A stretch of DNA of 64,000 nt from Peptoniphilus senegalensis JC140 (GCF_000321025.1 NZ_HE610717.1:99010-163009); one strand, 5' to 3'; counted from the stretch's first letter, positions 1 through 10,850 are shown. Notes: generated by a model from the sequence alone, not told the origin. Numbers and translations: made by a program.

Positions 1-381
1 TTTTTATGTCTTGAAGTAGGACTTTATTGGCGTAAATATTTTTTTATTATAGTTAGCTTTTTAGAAAATGCTAAGTTGTAAAATTAAATTTGACAAAAAT
101 AAATGTTAAAACAAAAAATTTCAAAAATTAAAATCAAATGTTCATAAAATAAATTAACAATATTACTGAAATACATTTAATACAAGAATATTTTTAAGTT
201 AATATTTTTAAAATTTATATAAATTTGTAAAGCGAGTTAGATTATTAAAGGAATTTTATAAATCACAGAAATAATAATATTTTTAATTAATTTGTTTTGT
301 TAAAAATACAATAGTTTTATTAAAGAAATGAATATTGAAAAAGTAATTTTCTGGTGCTAAACTTTATTAGGTAAAAAATGA
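1..381. other. AT-rich intergenic region, no gene seen
   Basis: This stretch is extremely AT-rich with stop codons in all frames. I see no open reading frame, RNA gene or convincing terminator in it. It is the upstream region of the surface protease and probably carries the tail of a transcript that starts outside the window. The only recognisable regulatory element is the Fur-like box just downstream, listed separately. Confidence 0.6.
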
Positions 382-396
382 TGATAATTATTATCG
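382..396 (+). promoter_or_regulatory. Fur-family operator (7-1-7 box) upstream of the surface protease
   Basis: The 15 bases TGATAATTATTATCG match the 7-1-7 Fur box TGATAATnATTATCA at every position but the last. The site lies about 25 bases upstream of the protease start codon and just before a TATAAA (398-403) that could be the -10. A bound repressor would block initiation or clearance. Fur, PerR and Zur boxes resemble one another, so the metal cannot be assigned from sequence; Fur/iron is the best guess. Confidence 0.6.
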
Positions 397-420
397 TTAT
401 AAAATCTATTTGGAGGAATT

Positions 421-3400
421 ATGAATAAGAATTTAAGAAATTTTTCATCGTTGACTTTGTCAATGATATTTGTAATGAGTTCTTTTAATGGAGTTTTTGC
501 GGAAAATAATATAGGCAATAATTCTTTAACTGAAACTCAAAAAATTGTTAGAGATAAAAAAGATTTTGATTTAAAGAAGAGTAAAATACTTGAAGACTTT
601 GAAAAGGAAGAGCCAAGTGTAAAAGTTAAGAGAGATAAAGTAGTTTATTTTGTAGAATTTGAAGATAAGGCAAATAAAAATGAAATTTTGCAGACTTTAA
701 ATAAGATAAAAAATTTAAAGGTTCTATATGAGTATAATATTATTTTTAAAGCTGTCTCTGTTGAAACTTACCCTGAAGAATTAGATAATTTAAAAAGTAT
801 TAAGGGTGTTAAAAATGTTGAAAGAGCAGGCAAATTAGTTCCACTTATGGAAAATGCGAGAAAACTTGTAGGTGTTGATAGTGCCAGCGATTATCTAAAG
901 TCTTTAAATGCAATAAATGCGAACCTTGGGAAAAATTATGATGGTCGTGGTATGGTTATTGCTAACATTGATACAGGAATGGATGCAAGTCATAAGGCAA
1001 TGAGAATTGATGATGATGCGAAGAATTCTTTAAAGATTAGAAAGGAAAATTTAAAGGGTTCGGATAAGGAATTCTGGCTATCAGATAAAGTCCCTCATTC
1101 TTTTAATTACTTAAATGGTGGTAAGATTACTACAGAAAAACATGACGATGGTTCTGATTATTATGATCCACACGGAATGCATATAGCTGGAATTTTGGCA
1201 GCAAATGATACTTTAGAAGATGTAAAAGCTAACAAAGGAATAAGAGGTATTGCACCTAATGCACAAATTTTTTCTTACAAGATGTATTCTGATGCCAGTG
1301 ACGGTTTTGCTGGAGATGAGACTATGTTTCATGCCTTTGAAGATTGCATTAAGCATGATGTAGATGTTATTTCTGTTTCTTCTGGTTTTACGGGAACTGG
1401 TTTAGTAGGAGAAAAATATTGGTATGGAATTAGAGCTCTGAGAAAAGCTGGTATTCCTATTTGTGTTGCCACTGGTAATTATGCAACCTCATCTTCTAGT
1501 TCATCTTGGGATAGATATGCAAATAATTCTTTGAAAATGACAGACACTGGAAATGTAACAAGAACTGCTGCGCACGAAGATGCAATCGCTGTTGCATCAT
1601 CTCGTAATACTAAAATTGATTATGAAGGCGTGAACATTGGCGGAAGAGATTTTAGATATTCTCAAATTGGTGCTTTCTTTGATAAAAATAAGTTCTCTCA
1701 AGACAAATATAATTTTATTTACTTGGGACAATGTCAAGATGAAGATATAGCTGGAAAAGATTTGAAAGATAAAATTGTTGTAATGGATAGAATTTATACT
1801 AAGGATTTGAAATTTGCCTTTAAAAAAGTTTTTGACAAAGGGGCAAAGGGATTAATTGTTGTAAATACTGTTTCTTATTACAATAGAGATGACTGGGAAA
1901 GTATTCCTGCTATGGGATATGAGCAAGATGAAAATACAAGAGTTCCAGTATTTTCTGTATCAGGTATGGATGGAAAATTAATCTGGGATATGATTTGTGA
2001 TAGAAAAGTTGATGATAAGGAAGACTTTAAAGCAAAAGACTCAGATTATAGAATTGATATGGCAAAATACAATTCAAAGAAACCAAAAGTTGGAGATGAA
2101 AGAGAACTTAGTCTTAAATTTTTAAACCATAAAATTGCATGGGAGGATACTAATGTGCCAGCAGGTTCAACTTCATGGGGTCCAAGGATTGATTTGATGT
2201 TAAAGCCTGATGTTTCTGCTCCAGGTAAAAATATTTATTCAACTTTAAATAAGATAAATGGTGTCGACACTTATCAATATATGTCAGGAACATCAATGGC
2301 TGCTCCAGTAGTATCAGCTTCAACTGTTTTAATAAGACCGAGAGTTAAAGAGCTTGTAAATGAACCAGTTATAAAATCAAGAGGCATAGATATAACTTCT
2401 CTTACAAAGATTATGCTCCAAAACACTTCGACTCCAATGATTGATCCAACAACTGATGATGGAAATGGAAATTATTTATTTGCTTCGCCAAGACAACAAG
2501 GATCAGGCTTAATAAATGTTGAAAAAGCCTTAAAGAACAATTTAATTGTTTCTTACAAAGTTGAAGATTCTAAGGGAGAAATGAATTCTTACGGAGCTGT
2601 TTCATTAAAGGAAATTAAATCTGATAAAAAAGATTTTACAATTAATATAGACAATCCATCTGATAAAGCTATTACTGTAAAAGTAAGTTCATCAAAAATC
2701 ACAACTGATGGAGAAGTAGCAAAGAAAAAATTAGACGAAGAGTATAAAGATGAAAATAGCAAAGATGGAAAGCAAGTAGTTGCAGAAATTCATCCTAAAG
2801 AAGTTTCTGGAGCAAGCATAACTTTTGCACAAGATGAAATAACAATACCAGCAAGAGGATCTTATGATTTGGGAGCTACATTAAATGTGGGCGAAGCAAT
2901 GAATAAGGACCAATTTGTCGAAGGCTATATAAAATTTGAATCTAAAGAAGAAAAAAGTAATGCAAAAGATCCTCAGCCATCACTTTCAATGCCAGTAATG
3001 GGCTTTGCAGGAGATTGGAATAAAGAACCAATCGTTGATAAGTGGGCTTGGGAAGAAGGCTCAAGGTCAAAGGGTATTGTAGGTTATGATGATGAAGGAA
3101 ATCCTAAAATTCCAGGGACATTAAATAAAGGTCGTGGAGGAGAGCATGGCATAGATTTATTTAAACCTGCTGGAGTAATTCAAAATAGGGAAACTGAAAA
3201 TAAAACTTTAGACCAAGACCCTGAATTATTTGCTTTTAATAACTCACAAGACTTCAATATGAATTCTAGTGGAGATAGTAAAATTATTTCTGGAAATGAA
3301 ATTGATAGAGGTCTTACACCTAGTCCATTGATTTTAAGATCTGCATCAGACTGTAAAATTTCAATTGTAGATACAATGGATGAAAATAATCAAAAGCCAC

Positions 3401-6400
3401 TTAAAGTTATTACAGTTGATCATTTTATAAAGGGAATTTTAAATTCAAAGAGAAGTGACGCAAAGGGAATTAAGGGCTCAAAGTTAAAAGTTTATGGCGA
3501 TTTGAGATGGGACGGATTAATTTATAATCCTCATGCAGAAGATAAAACTGATCCAAATTATGTTGAAGGAAAATTCGATCCAATTGCAGAAGGTCAATAT
3601 TATTATAAATTTGAGTATAGACTTTCTCCAAAATATCCTTATCAAGTTTCATACATTCCTGTAAAAATAGATAGAACTGCACCAAAAATTGTTAGCCTAA
3701 ATGCTGAAAATCCAGATGAAATTATTTTAAAGGTTAAAGATACTTATCATCTTCAAAAAGACAAGACAAAAACTCTTTTTGAAAGAGACCAAGAAAAAAA
3801 TCCAGCTGAATTTAATGAAGTAAACAATAAAGTTTGGTTTGCAGGGGCAGCTTTTGTAAATGAAGATGGAGATATAGAAGAAAACTTAAAGGTAGTTAAC
3901 ACTGGAAAAGTTGACAAGTACGGCAGCTTTGAAATGGATAGCGAAGGAAATTCTGTTTATAAAATCCTTGGTGCAAATAAGAATCTTCTTGGCAAGACTT
4001 TAGAAGTTGCAGCTCTTGATGGTGCTTCAAATTTTACAAATCTATATAGGATAAAATTTGATAAAGAAGTTAAAAATGGAAAGCTAGAATATTTCCTAGA
4101 AGATGAAGATGGTCAAGCTAATAAGAAGCTTGGAGAAATTGATGCATCTAGGCTTAAAAATGTAGAAGTAAAAGAAGATAAAAAAGAAAACAAGGCAAAA
4201 GATAATAAAAAGAAGGATTATGGTAATCCTGAAATAAGTATAGAAAAGAATAGTTCTTATATAAAAGAACTTTCTGAGGATGATACTAAGAGAATTATAA
4301 AACCAAAGGAAATAAAGAAAACTAATGAATTCACTGGAGAAGATAGTATTGATTATGACTACGGCGATATTAAATCAATAGATGAATATGGTATTCCTTC
4401 AAGATATTCTGATGGTTCTCCTATGGAATTTAAGGATAAAGATTTGAGTACATTAAAGGATATGGGATATATTGGAAAAATTATTACAGATTCAAATGGT
4501 GGATTTGACATAAGGGGAGAAGTTAAAAATGTTTCTCCAGACGCAAAGATTTATTTTGTATCTACAACAATGGCAAAGACAAATAAGAGGGAAGAAGTAA
4601 AGAAAGTTCCAGGTTCTTATGATGAAAATACTCACAGTCTAAAATTTAATCTATGGGCAAATAAGGATGATGTAGATAATACTAAAGGAAGTGACTTCAA
4701 AGGCGATCTTGAATTTTATGTGTCAGATAGTGGAAAGATAAGTAAAAGTATTTTCCTTAGAATGCCAAAAGAAAAAAATACAAGTGTAGAAAAAAAGAAT
4801 CATCTAAAATATTAACTTCACAACATAGCATTGTTGAGCTTGGAGCAGAAAATCTTGGTGGAGAATTAAAAGAAGACAAAGATGAAAATGGAAAAACTTT
4901 CTACAGAGTAAAAGATGAGCTTAGAATAAAAAAAGGTTATGGCGTTAGAGTCATTTCAAGAAATCCAGGCAAGACAAACTTAGACGCAAATTACACTGAA
5001 GATTTTATAAATAATGATGAAGATGTAAAAACTTTTGAAGCTAATATAAAAGTTTTAGATGGATTTAATGTAGTTAGATACGAAATCTATAAATTAGATG
5101 GAAGTAAAGATATTAAAGAGGAAAATCTAATTGAAGAAATGGGCAAGTGTTTCTATATTGATAGAGATAAAGTTCAATTGAATATGGATCCAGATACTTT
5201 TTATCCATATACTGAAGCTGATAAGGGAGAACTTTATTTTAGAAAGAGCCCTCATACATTGAGAGGTAAAATTGGAGACAAGGGCGGATTTAATTGGCAT
5301 CTTAGAATAAATGAATCAATGATTGACCAATATTTAATTTATGGCGATTTAAAATCTGATAATTCAAAGGAATTTGAAGTTAAATTAGATGTTAGAGATA
5401 ACGATGTAATGGATTGGTCAGCAAAGGATTATAAATTAAATGGGCCTGAAGGTGGAATTTTATCGCAATATAGAATTTACATGGACAGTGTCAAACCAGA
5501 AATAAAATTATCTAAAGACGATAATTCAGAAAATCCAATTACTTTAAACTATGGGGATAAAAAAGCTTATTTAAAGGTTTCAGATAAGAGAGATGAAGAC
5601 AAGCCTGGTCGTATCGAAAAAATTAAAATTTTTGCAAATGGTAAGGAGTTTGACCAAAGTAAAAATTTAAAAGATTTTGCTCGAGATGAGAAAATTGAAA
5701 TAAAAGTAATAGCATCAGATTATGCAAGAAATACAAGTGTAAAAATATTTGAGTTAGATTTAGACAAGGATGAAATTACTGAAGTAGAGAACAAAGACGT
5801 AAAAGTAAAAGTAAATGGAAATGAAGAAAGTGTAAAACAAGGAGAAGATTTTGTCCTTCCAGAATACAAGGGAAATGTAGAGGCAAATAAAAAATTCATT
5901 GGTTGGAATGTAAGAGGAGTTACTCAAAAGCCAGGACATATATTCCTAACTAAAGAAGATATTGAAATTGAACCAGTATTTGAAGAAGTTAGCCAAAAGA
6001 AATATACTGTAACTTTTGAGGCAAATGGAGGAAGTGGAAAAATTCCATCTCAAACAGTTACAGAGAACGAAGAAGTTGAATTGCCACAAAACACATTTGT
6101 AGCACCTGAGGGTAAAGTTTTTGATGCTTGGATTGTTTCAGGAGATAGAAATAAGAAAAATGCTGGAGAAAAAATTAAAGTTAATTCAGATATAACAATT
6201 ACAGCATTTTGGAAAGACATTAAGAAAGAAAAACCAGCAGATGAGAATAAAAAACCATCTGAAGATAATTATCCTGACAAAAAAGAAAATGAATCAAATA
6301 ATAATTCAAATAAAGAAAATAATTATCCATTAATAAAAAATAGAAATCAGGAGAAAACAAGTCCTGTCTTTACAAATAGTGGAATAAAAAATAATACAGG

Positions 6401-6962
6401 AAGTATATTTTCAACTAATGATGATAGTACAAATGGACTTGAAAGTCATTGGGCAAAAGATGCAATTAATAATGCAGTAAATAAAGGTTACTTTAAAGAT
6501 ATTGCAGAGTTAAATAATTTTATGCCAGACAAAAATCTCACTAGAGCAGAATTTGTAACAATACTTGGACGCGTAGCAAATGTTGACACAAGTAAGTATA
6601 AAAATAAAGTATTTTCAGATGTAGATGAAAATAAATACTATGCTCCTTATGTTGATTGGGCATACAAAAATAAAATAGCAAGTGGCTTTGGCGATAATAC
6701 CTTTATGCCAGATAAAGAACTTACTAGAGAAGAAATGTGTGCCTTCCTATCAAGATTTAATAAAGTAAATAAATTAAATAATAAGGTAGAAAATACAAAT
6801 ATTGATTTTAAAGATGAGAAAAATATTTCATCTTGGGCAAAAGATTCTGTAAAAGAAATGGTTAAACTTGGTCTTATAAAGGGAATGGAAGATGGCAGGT
6901 TTGCACCAAAAGAAAAGCTAACAAGAGCACAAATTGCACAAGTTGTATTTAGCATGAAATAA
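421..6962 (+). pseudogene. SLH-anchored S8 (subtilisin/lactocepin-like) surface serine protease, split by a -1 frameshift in an A tract
   Basis: A secreted cell-surface protease. The first frame (421-4815, 1464 aa) has a signal peptide (cleavage after VFA, about residue 27), an I9-like prodomain, and an S8 domain with D184 in IDTGMD, H251 in PHGMHIAG and S625 in GTSMAAP. A PA-like insert lies at about 390-540, followed by Fn3-like modules as in C5a-peptidase/lactocepin enzymes. The second frame is open without a stop from the A tract at 4790-4796 through its first ATG (5139) to 6962. It adds more stalk, an InlB_B-type repeat (KYTVTFEANGGSGKIP), a low-complexity linker and three SLH repeats that bind wall polysaccharide. 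With one extra A the product would be about 2180 aa. As sequenced, the product keeps the catalytic domain but loses the anchor, so it could be secreted free. Start chosen by GGAGG at 412-416. Likely metal-regulated through the upstream Fur-like box. Confidence 0.85.
4790..4796 (+). repeat. A7 homopolymer at the protease frameshift
   Basis: The frame reads GTA GAA AAA AAG, so the run forms the heptamer A_AAA_AAG in the X_XXY_YYZ register used for -1 ribosomal slippage. Eight As, or a -1 shift, would join the catalytic part to the SLH part. A weak hairpin (CAACA/TGTTG, 4820-4835) follows about 23 bases later. It could be a slipped-strand switch, a programmed frameshift or a sequencing error. 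Confidence 0.7.
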
Positions 6963-6981
6963 ATTAAATAAAATTTAGTCA

Positions 6982-7016
6982 AAGACCACCATAGTTTAAC
7001 AAGGTGGTCTTATTCA
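6982..7016 (+). terminator. Intrinsic terminator after the protease
   Basis: A perfect 9-bp stem, AAGACCACC (6982-6990) with GGTGGTCTT (7003-7011), is followed by a T-rich stretch. It lies 20 bases past the SLH stop codon. Confidence 0.75.
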
Positions 7017-7141
7017 TTTATTTTCTACAATTAGTTCTTTGAGAATATTTTTAAAAAATTTATACTTTTATTTTTCTAGCGTGGTAAAATATGAATATGA
7101 AGTAAAACTTCAAATTGTGTATAATTTTATAAGGAGGAGAA

Positions 7142-8341
7142 ATGAAGAAGAATAGTTTTTTCAATTCATTAGTCTTTAAACTAATCTTAGGAATTATCAT
7201 AGGTATTTTAGTTGGAAGCCTTGCTAATGAGCCAACTATTGTAGTAATTGATTCGGTTAAGAGAGTTATTGGAGATTTAATAGGTTACATAGTGCCGCTA
7301 ATTATTTTAGGTTTTATAACTCCAGCAATAGTGTCCTTAAAAGAAAGTGCAGGAAAAGTTTTAAGTGTAACTCTTGCTATTTGTTATATTTCTTCTGTTG
7401 GAGCAGCAACTATGAGTTTCTTGGCGGGTAAAGCAATTATTCCAAACTTAAATATTGCTTCAAATGTTGGAGCAGGCAATGCTATTCCAGAGTCAATTTT
7501 TAAACTTTCAATTGCTCCAATTATGCCAGTAATGACAGCACTTATAACATCAATTTTATTTGGAATTGCAGTTATTGTTACAAAATCAAATACTTGGGAA
7601 AATTTACTTTTAGAATTCAATAAAATAGTATTATTCATAGTAAATAATGTTGTAATAAAAATACTTCCTATTTATATTGCAACTACTTTTGCTGCTCTTT
7701 CATATGAAGGAGTAATTATAAATGAACTACCTGTTTTTATTAAAATAATTTTAATAGTAATAGTTGGACATTTTATTTGGATGGCTCTTATGTATTCCTT
7801 AGCAGGAGCAATGTCAAAGACAAATCCTAAGGAAGTTTTTGGTCATTATCTGCCAGCCTATTTGACAGCCGTTGGAACAATGTCATCAGCAGCAACTTTG
7901 TCTGTTGCATTAGAGTGTGCGAGAAAATCAAAAACTTTAGATCCAAAGATAAGAGACTTTGCCATTCCGCTTTGCTCTAACACGCACTTATGTGGGTCAG
8001 TTTTAACAGAAGTATTTTTTGTAATGACAGTTTCACAAATTTTAAATGGAAGGCTTCCAGAAACTTCTAATATGATTGTCTTTATAGTTTTACTTGGAAT
8101 TTTTGCGATAGCTGCACCAGGAGTGCCTGGAGGAACAGTAGTGGCATCACTTGGACTTATTACATCAGTTCTTGGCTTTAACGACACAGGAACAGCTCTT
8201 ATGCTTTCAATTTTTGCACTACAAGATAGCTTTGGAACAGCTTGTAACGTAACTACAGATGGAGCAATTGCCCTTATGGTTACAGGAATATTTAATAAAG
8301 TACCTGGAAGGGAAAAGACAAATAAGGCTAAAGAGGCTTAA
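7142..8341 (+). CDS. Dicarboxylate/amino acid:cation symporter (DAACS family)
   Basis: An integral membrane carrier of 399 aa, close to the usual length of the sodium:dicarboxylate/glutamate symporter family. About eight hydrophobic segments are visible, starting with FKLILGIIIGILVGSLA at residues 12-28. The family's serine-rich and re-entrant loop regions are represented by SAATLSVAL, the SNTHLCGSVLTE region and the GVPGGTVVASLG motif. The ion is likely Na+ or H+; the substrate (glutamate, aspartate, serine/threonine or a dicarboxylate) cannot be told from sequence. An AGGAGG site stands just before the ATG. It is a single-gene unit between two terminators, with a TG-extended -10-like TGGTAAAAT at 7082-7090. 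Amino acid uptake would fit an asaccharolytic coccus, and the gene sits next to a surface protease, but that link is inference. Confidence 0.85.
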   Translation: MKKNSFFNSLVFKLILGIIIGILVGSLANEPTIVVIDSVKRVIGDLIGYIVPLIILGFITPAIVSLKESAGKVLSVTLAICYISSVGAATMSFLAGKAIIPNLNIASNVGAGNAIPESIFKLSIAPIMPVMTALITSILFGIAVIVTKSNTWENLLLEFNKIVLFIVNNVVIKILPIYIATTFAALSYEGVIINELPVFIKIILIVIVGHFIWMALMYSLAGAMSKTNPKEVFGHYLPAYLTAVGTMSSAATLSVALECARKSKTLDPKIRDFAIPLCSNTHLCGSVLTEVFFVMTVSQILNGRLPETSNMIVFIVLLGIFAIAAPGVPGGTVVASLGLITSVLGFNDTGTALMLSIFALQDSFGTACNVTTDGAIALMVTGIFNKVPGREKTNKAKEA

Positions 8342-8360
8342 AAATTAATTTTATAATAAA

Positions 8361-8410
8361 GAAAAAAAGACCAAGACTTGGAAAATTATCCTAAGTCTCG
8401 GTCTTTTTTT
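8361..8410 (+). terminator. Intrinsic terminator after the symporter
   Basis: A long, slightly imperfect hairpin pairs AAAGACCAAGACTT with AAGTCTCGGTCTTT and is flanked by an A run upstream and T7 downstream, so it could work in both directions. Confidence 0.8.
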
Positions 8411-8560
8411 GGCAATAAATAAATGGTTATGTAAAATATTTGATAGATTTCTTATTTGGAGTTTATCTTTTTATGTTGATATACAAAGTTTATTGAAAAA
8501 GATATGTAGATAGTTATAAAAACTTATTAAAGTTAAAATAATATACGAATTAAAAAATTG

Positions 8561-8585
8561 CAAAAAAAAATCAGCCAAGGGCTGA
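8561..8585 (-). terminator. Terminator of the leftward UmuC operon
   Basis: On the minus strand TCAGCC-CTT-GGCTGA is followed by nine Ts. It lies immediately after the stop of the last gene of the leftward operon. Confidence 0.8.
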
Positions 8586-8588
8586 AAA

Positions 8589-8900
8589 CTATTTACCAAA
8601 ATATAAGTTAAAAAATTCTGCAGTAGATAGATTTCCAATATACTCAAATTGGCTGATATACTTATTATCTTTATTACTAAATCTTTTGAAAACAAAATAA
8701 TGATCTCTTTCATCTACTGAATTTTTTGCATTAAGTTTAAAATAATTGTGTCCAGTTGAGACCATATGAAGCAAGAAATCATCGGTTAAAAAAGTAAGCG
8801 GAATATTAATAGTGGCAAACTTATAAAAATCTTCTTCAAAGCATTTATAATTACTAGAGAAGTAATCAAACTGAATACAATTTTTTTCTAAATCCTTCAT
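8589..8900 (-). CDS. Hypothetical protein, last gene of the UmuC operon
   Basis: A 103-residue soluble protein rich in aromatic residues (many F and Y), with no signal peptide, membrane segment or motif that I recognise. Its ATG overlaps the stop of the upstream YolD-like gene by four bases (8897-8900), so translation is probably coupled. Position suggests it belongs to the mutagenic-polymerase cassette, but no function can be named. A terminator follows directly after its stop codon. Confidence 0.6.
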   Translation of the reverse strand: MKDLEKNCIQFDYFSSNYKCFEEDFYKFATINIPLTFLTDDFLLHMVSTGHNYFKLNAKNSVDERDHYFVFKRFSNKDNKYISQFEYIGNLSTAEFFNLYFGK

Positions 8901-9241
8901 AATTCCTCCATTAAAGCCATTTTAATAATATCATCAAAAAAAATATTAAGACTTTCATCTGCACATAAATAAATACTATCGCCAAAAATATCTTTTATTT
9001 TGCCATGATAGGGACTTTGTCTAAGTCTTGTATAGACCATGACATAAAGTCCATTTACATAAACCTGACTTATTGCAAGGATAATTTCATCGTTAGACAT
9101 ACTTTGAGAGACATCAATGACATTACCCATGTGAGCAAGAGCAGAAGTGTGTTCAGAGATAAAAAAACCAATCCACTTAGCCATGCCTTTGTCCACGTAA
9201 TCTCTTGCAGATTTAAACCTAAGATAAGACCTATCAACCAT
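8897..9241 (-). CDS. YolD-like protein of the UmuC operon
   Basis: A 114-residue protein starting MVDRSYLRFKSARDYVDKG and continuing AKWIGFFISEHTSAL. This resembles the small YolD-like proteins encoded next to Y-family polymerases in Firmicutes, where they are thought to act with UvrX/UmuC. I place the start at 9241, not at an ATG 69 bases upstream, because GGAGGTG lies just before it. It follows the polymerase by about 30 bases and overlaps the next gene by four. The family assignment is from recall of the N-terminal motif, not a search. Confidence 0.65.
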   Translation of the reverse strand: MVDRSYLRFKSARDYVDKGMAKWIGFFISEHTSALAHMGNVIDVSQSMSNDEIILAISQVYVNGLYVMVYTRLRQSPYHGKIKDIFGDSIYLCADESLNIFFDDIIKMALMEEL

Positions 9242-9272
9242 AAACACCTCCATAAAAGTCAAATATTTAAAA

Positions 9273-10684
9273 TCATATAGCACCATCCATGCCACCACAG
9301 TGTCCACCAATTAACTTACTCCTCTCAATAACACGAGAACCTTCCAATAGACAAGTTGCCCTTTGAACAGAAGTGAAACCAAACCTGTCACGAATAGAAT
9401 CAATAGCCTTGTCAAGATTTTCCTCACGCTCAATTTTCCTATAATCATCAAAAAAATTAAAAATCGTAGAAGACTCGTCCACTAAATTATCATAAGTAAC
9501 GCCAAGATTTCTCACAGCGCCGCCATTATACCTTTCACGGAAAAGCTTCAAAACCTCGCCACACAAAACTCGAGTGGACTGACTTGGAGAAATAGTCCTC
9601 CTAGCGTTGATGGACTTTTTATTTTCACTGTAAGAAAAACCAAGATGAATAGAAATAACAGTAGCCTTCTTCTTGATTCTTCTGATTCTAATGGCGACCT
9701 GCTCAGCAATTTCACATAAAACAATTTCAATTTCATATTGACTAGAATAGTCGCGAGGAAGAACTTGAGAATTGCCAAGACCATTGGACTTAGGCTTGTA
9801 GGGCAGAGTAACCTTGGACTCATCAACACCATTGGCATGAAACCAAAGCTGTAGACCAATGACGCCAAGTTTCTTTTTTAAAGTGTCAGGATTATAATTG
9901 GCTAGTTCCTTGACAGAAAAAATATAGAGTTCATTTAACCTCTTTTTCATCCTAGAGCCAATGCCCCAAAAATCAGTGAGCTCATTAATGCCCCAAACCT
10001 TTTTTTCAACATCCTCATAAGACCAATTAGCACGCATAGTCTTAGTTTTTTTGCCTCATTGTCAAGGGCAAGCTTAGCGAGAAGAGGATTTGCATTGCTC
10101 ATTCCAACAGTAGAATAAAGACCAGTAGACTCCCAAATATCTTTTTGAATCATAGAAGAGACAATATCAAGCTTATCCCTTCTAGAAATATTTTTATTGG
10201 GAACAAAATAATTAAGACTGCTAGTTAAGTCAATAAAGCCTTCGTCAATAGAGTAGGGGAGAATCTCCTTATCAGAAGCATAATTTTGAAAAATTTTTTG
10301 GATTTTTAAATTTTCCTTAATATAAAGAGCCATCCTTGGAGGGACAATAAAAGTATTCTTCGCCCAACTTTCGATATAAGCTATGTAATCTTTTGTAATT
10401 TCAATATTTTGTTTTCGAGCCTTTTCGAAACTGAACTCTCTTGTGTCAACATCAAAGGGAAGATCGCTGGCACGTCCAACATTACTTTTGCCAAAAACCC
10501 TTTTAAAAGTAGGAGAACTTGCGAGGATGAGTCCCTTAGAGTTATCAGCCCTACTCATGACACATAAAGAAGTAGAAAGAGGGTCCAAGTTTCTCATGAC
10601 GCACTCTACGCTGGAGTAGAATGATTTAATATCAATAAAAGCAATATCAGACCTTGGTTCCAAAGAATAATTAATAATAGACAT
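9273..10684 (-). pseudogene. UmuC/DinB-like Y-family DNA polymerase, split by a -1 frameshift in an A tract
   Basis: A lesion-bypass polymerase of the UmuC/UvrX subgroup. The N-terminal frame (10684 to 9947) has the palm motif FIDIKSFYSSVE near residue 17 and the catalytic SIDEGFIDLT near residue 146. The C-terminal frame (ending at 9273) supplies the helix-hairpin-helix thumb (ELTDFWGIGSRMKKRLNELY) and the little finger. The frames meet at seven As on the minus strand (10046-10052), codons GCA AAA AAA CTA; eight As would give KKTKTMRAN and one 470-aa protein. As sequenced, the first product stops soon after the palm and is probably inactive. GGAGG lies before the ATG. It leads a three-gene operon and diverges from the helicase of the restriction cluster. 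Confidence 0.85.
10046..10052 (-). repeat. A7 homopolymer (T7 on the plus strand) at the polymerase frameshift
   Basis: On the coding strand the run reads GC-AAAAAAA-CTA. An eighth A, or a -1 shift on A_AAA_AAA, restores the Y-family reading frame. The configuration parallels the protease tract: seven As where eight are expected. Confidence 0.7.
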
Positions 10685-10722
10685 AAGCCGCCTCCTAGAA
10701 TAAAGTAGATTTGAAATATATA

Positions 10723-10769
10723 TTTAAACGAAAGTTTGTATACCTATATTTTAGAATATTTGAACGAAA
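10723..10769 (-). promoter_or_regulatory. UmuC operon promoter with two direct-repeat operator candidates
   Basis: On the minus strand TTCAAA (10764-10759) and TATACA (10742-10737), with a 16-base spacer, make a plausible promoter. Two near-identical 11-mers, TTTCGTTCAAA (10769-10759) and TTTCGTTTAAA (10733-10723), lie 36 bases apart. One covers the -35 and the other the start region. They are not the usual CGAACnnnnGTTCG LexA box but look like an operator pair for an SOS-type repressor. Confidence 0.45.
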
Positions 10770-10841
10770 AATTCAATTGAATTGATAGAAAAAAGAAAAT
10801 ATGTTTATAAGAACAATGAAAGTAAAAGTTATTTATCACTA

Positions 10842-10850
10842 TGTTATAAT
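10842..10850 (+). promoter_or_regulatory. Extended -10 promoter of the restriction-modification cluster
   Basis: TGTTATAAT gives a TG-extended consensus -10. I see no good -35, which extended promoters tolerate. Transcription would begin near 10857, about 27 bases before the TTG start of the helicase. Confidence 0.55.

Noticed and set aside
4820-4835. Weak hairpin as a frameshift stimulator
   Set aside because: Only 5 bp and about 23 bases from the heptamer; too far and too weak to claim as a proven element.
6647-6982. 111-codon minus-strand frame under the SLH repeats
   Set aside because: Shadow of the coding frame; no ribosome site and no family features.
8471-8713. 80-codon minus-strand frame
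   Set aside because: Overlaps the end of the 103-residue gene and runs across its terminator; poor composition.
9548-9868. 106-codon minus-strand frame inside the polymerase
   Set aside because: Out of frame with the Y-family motifs; shadow.
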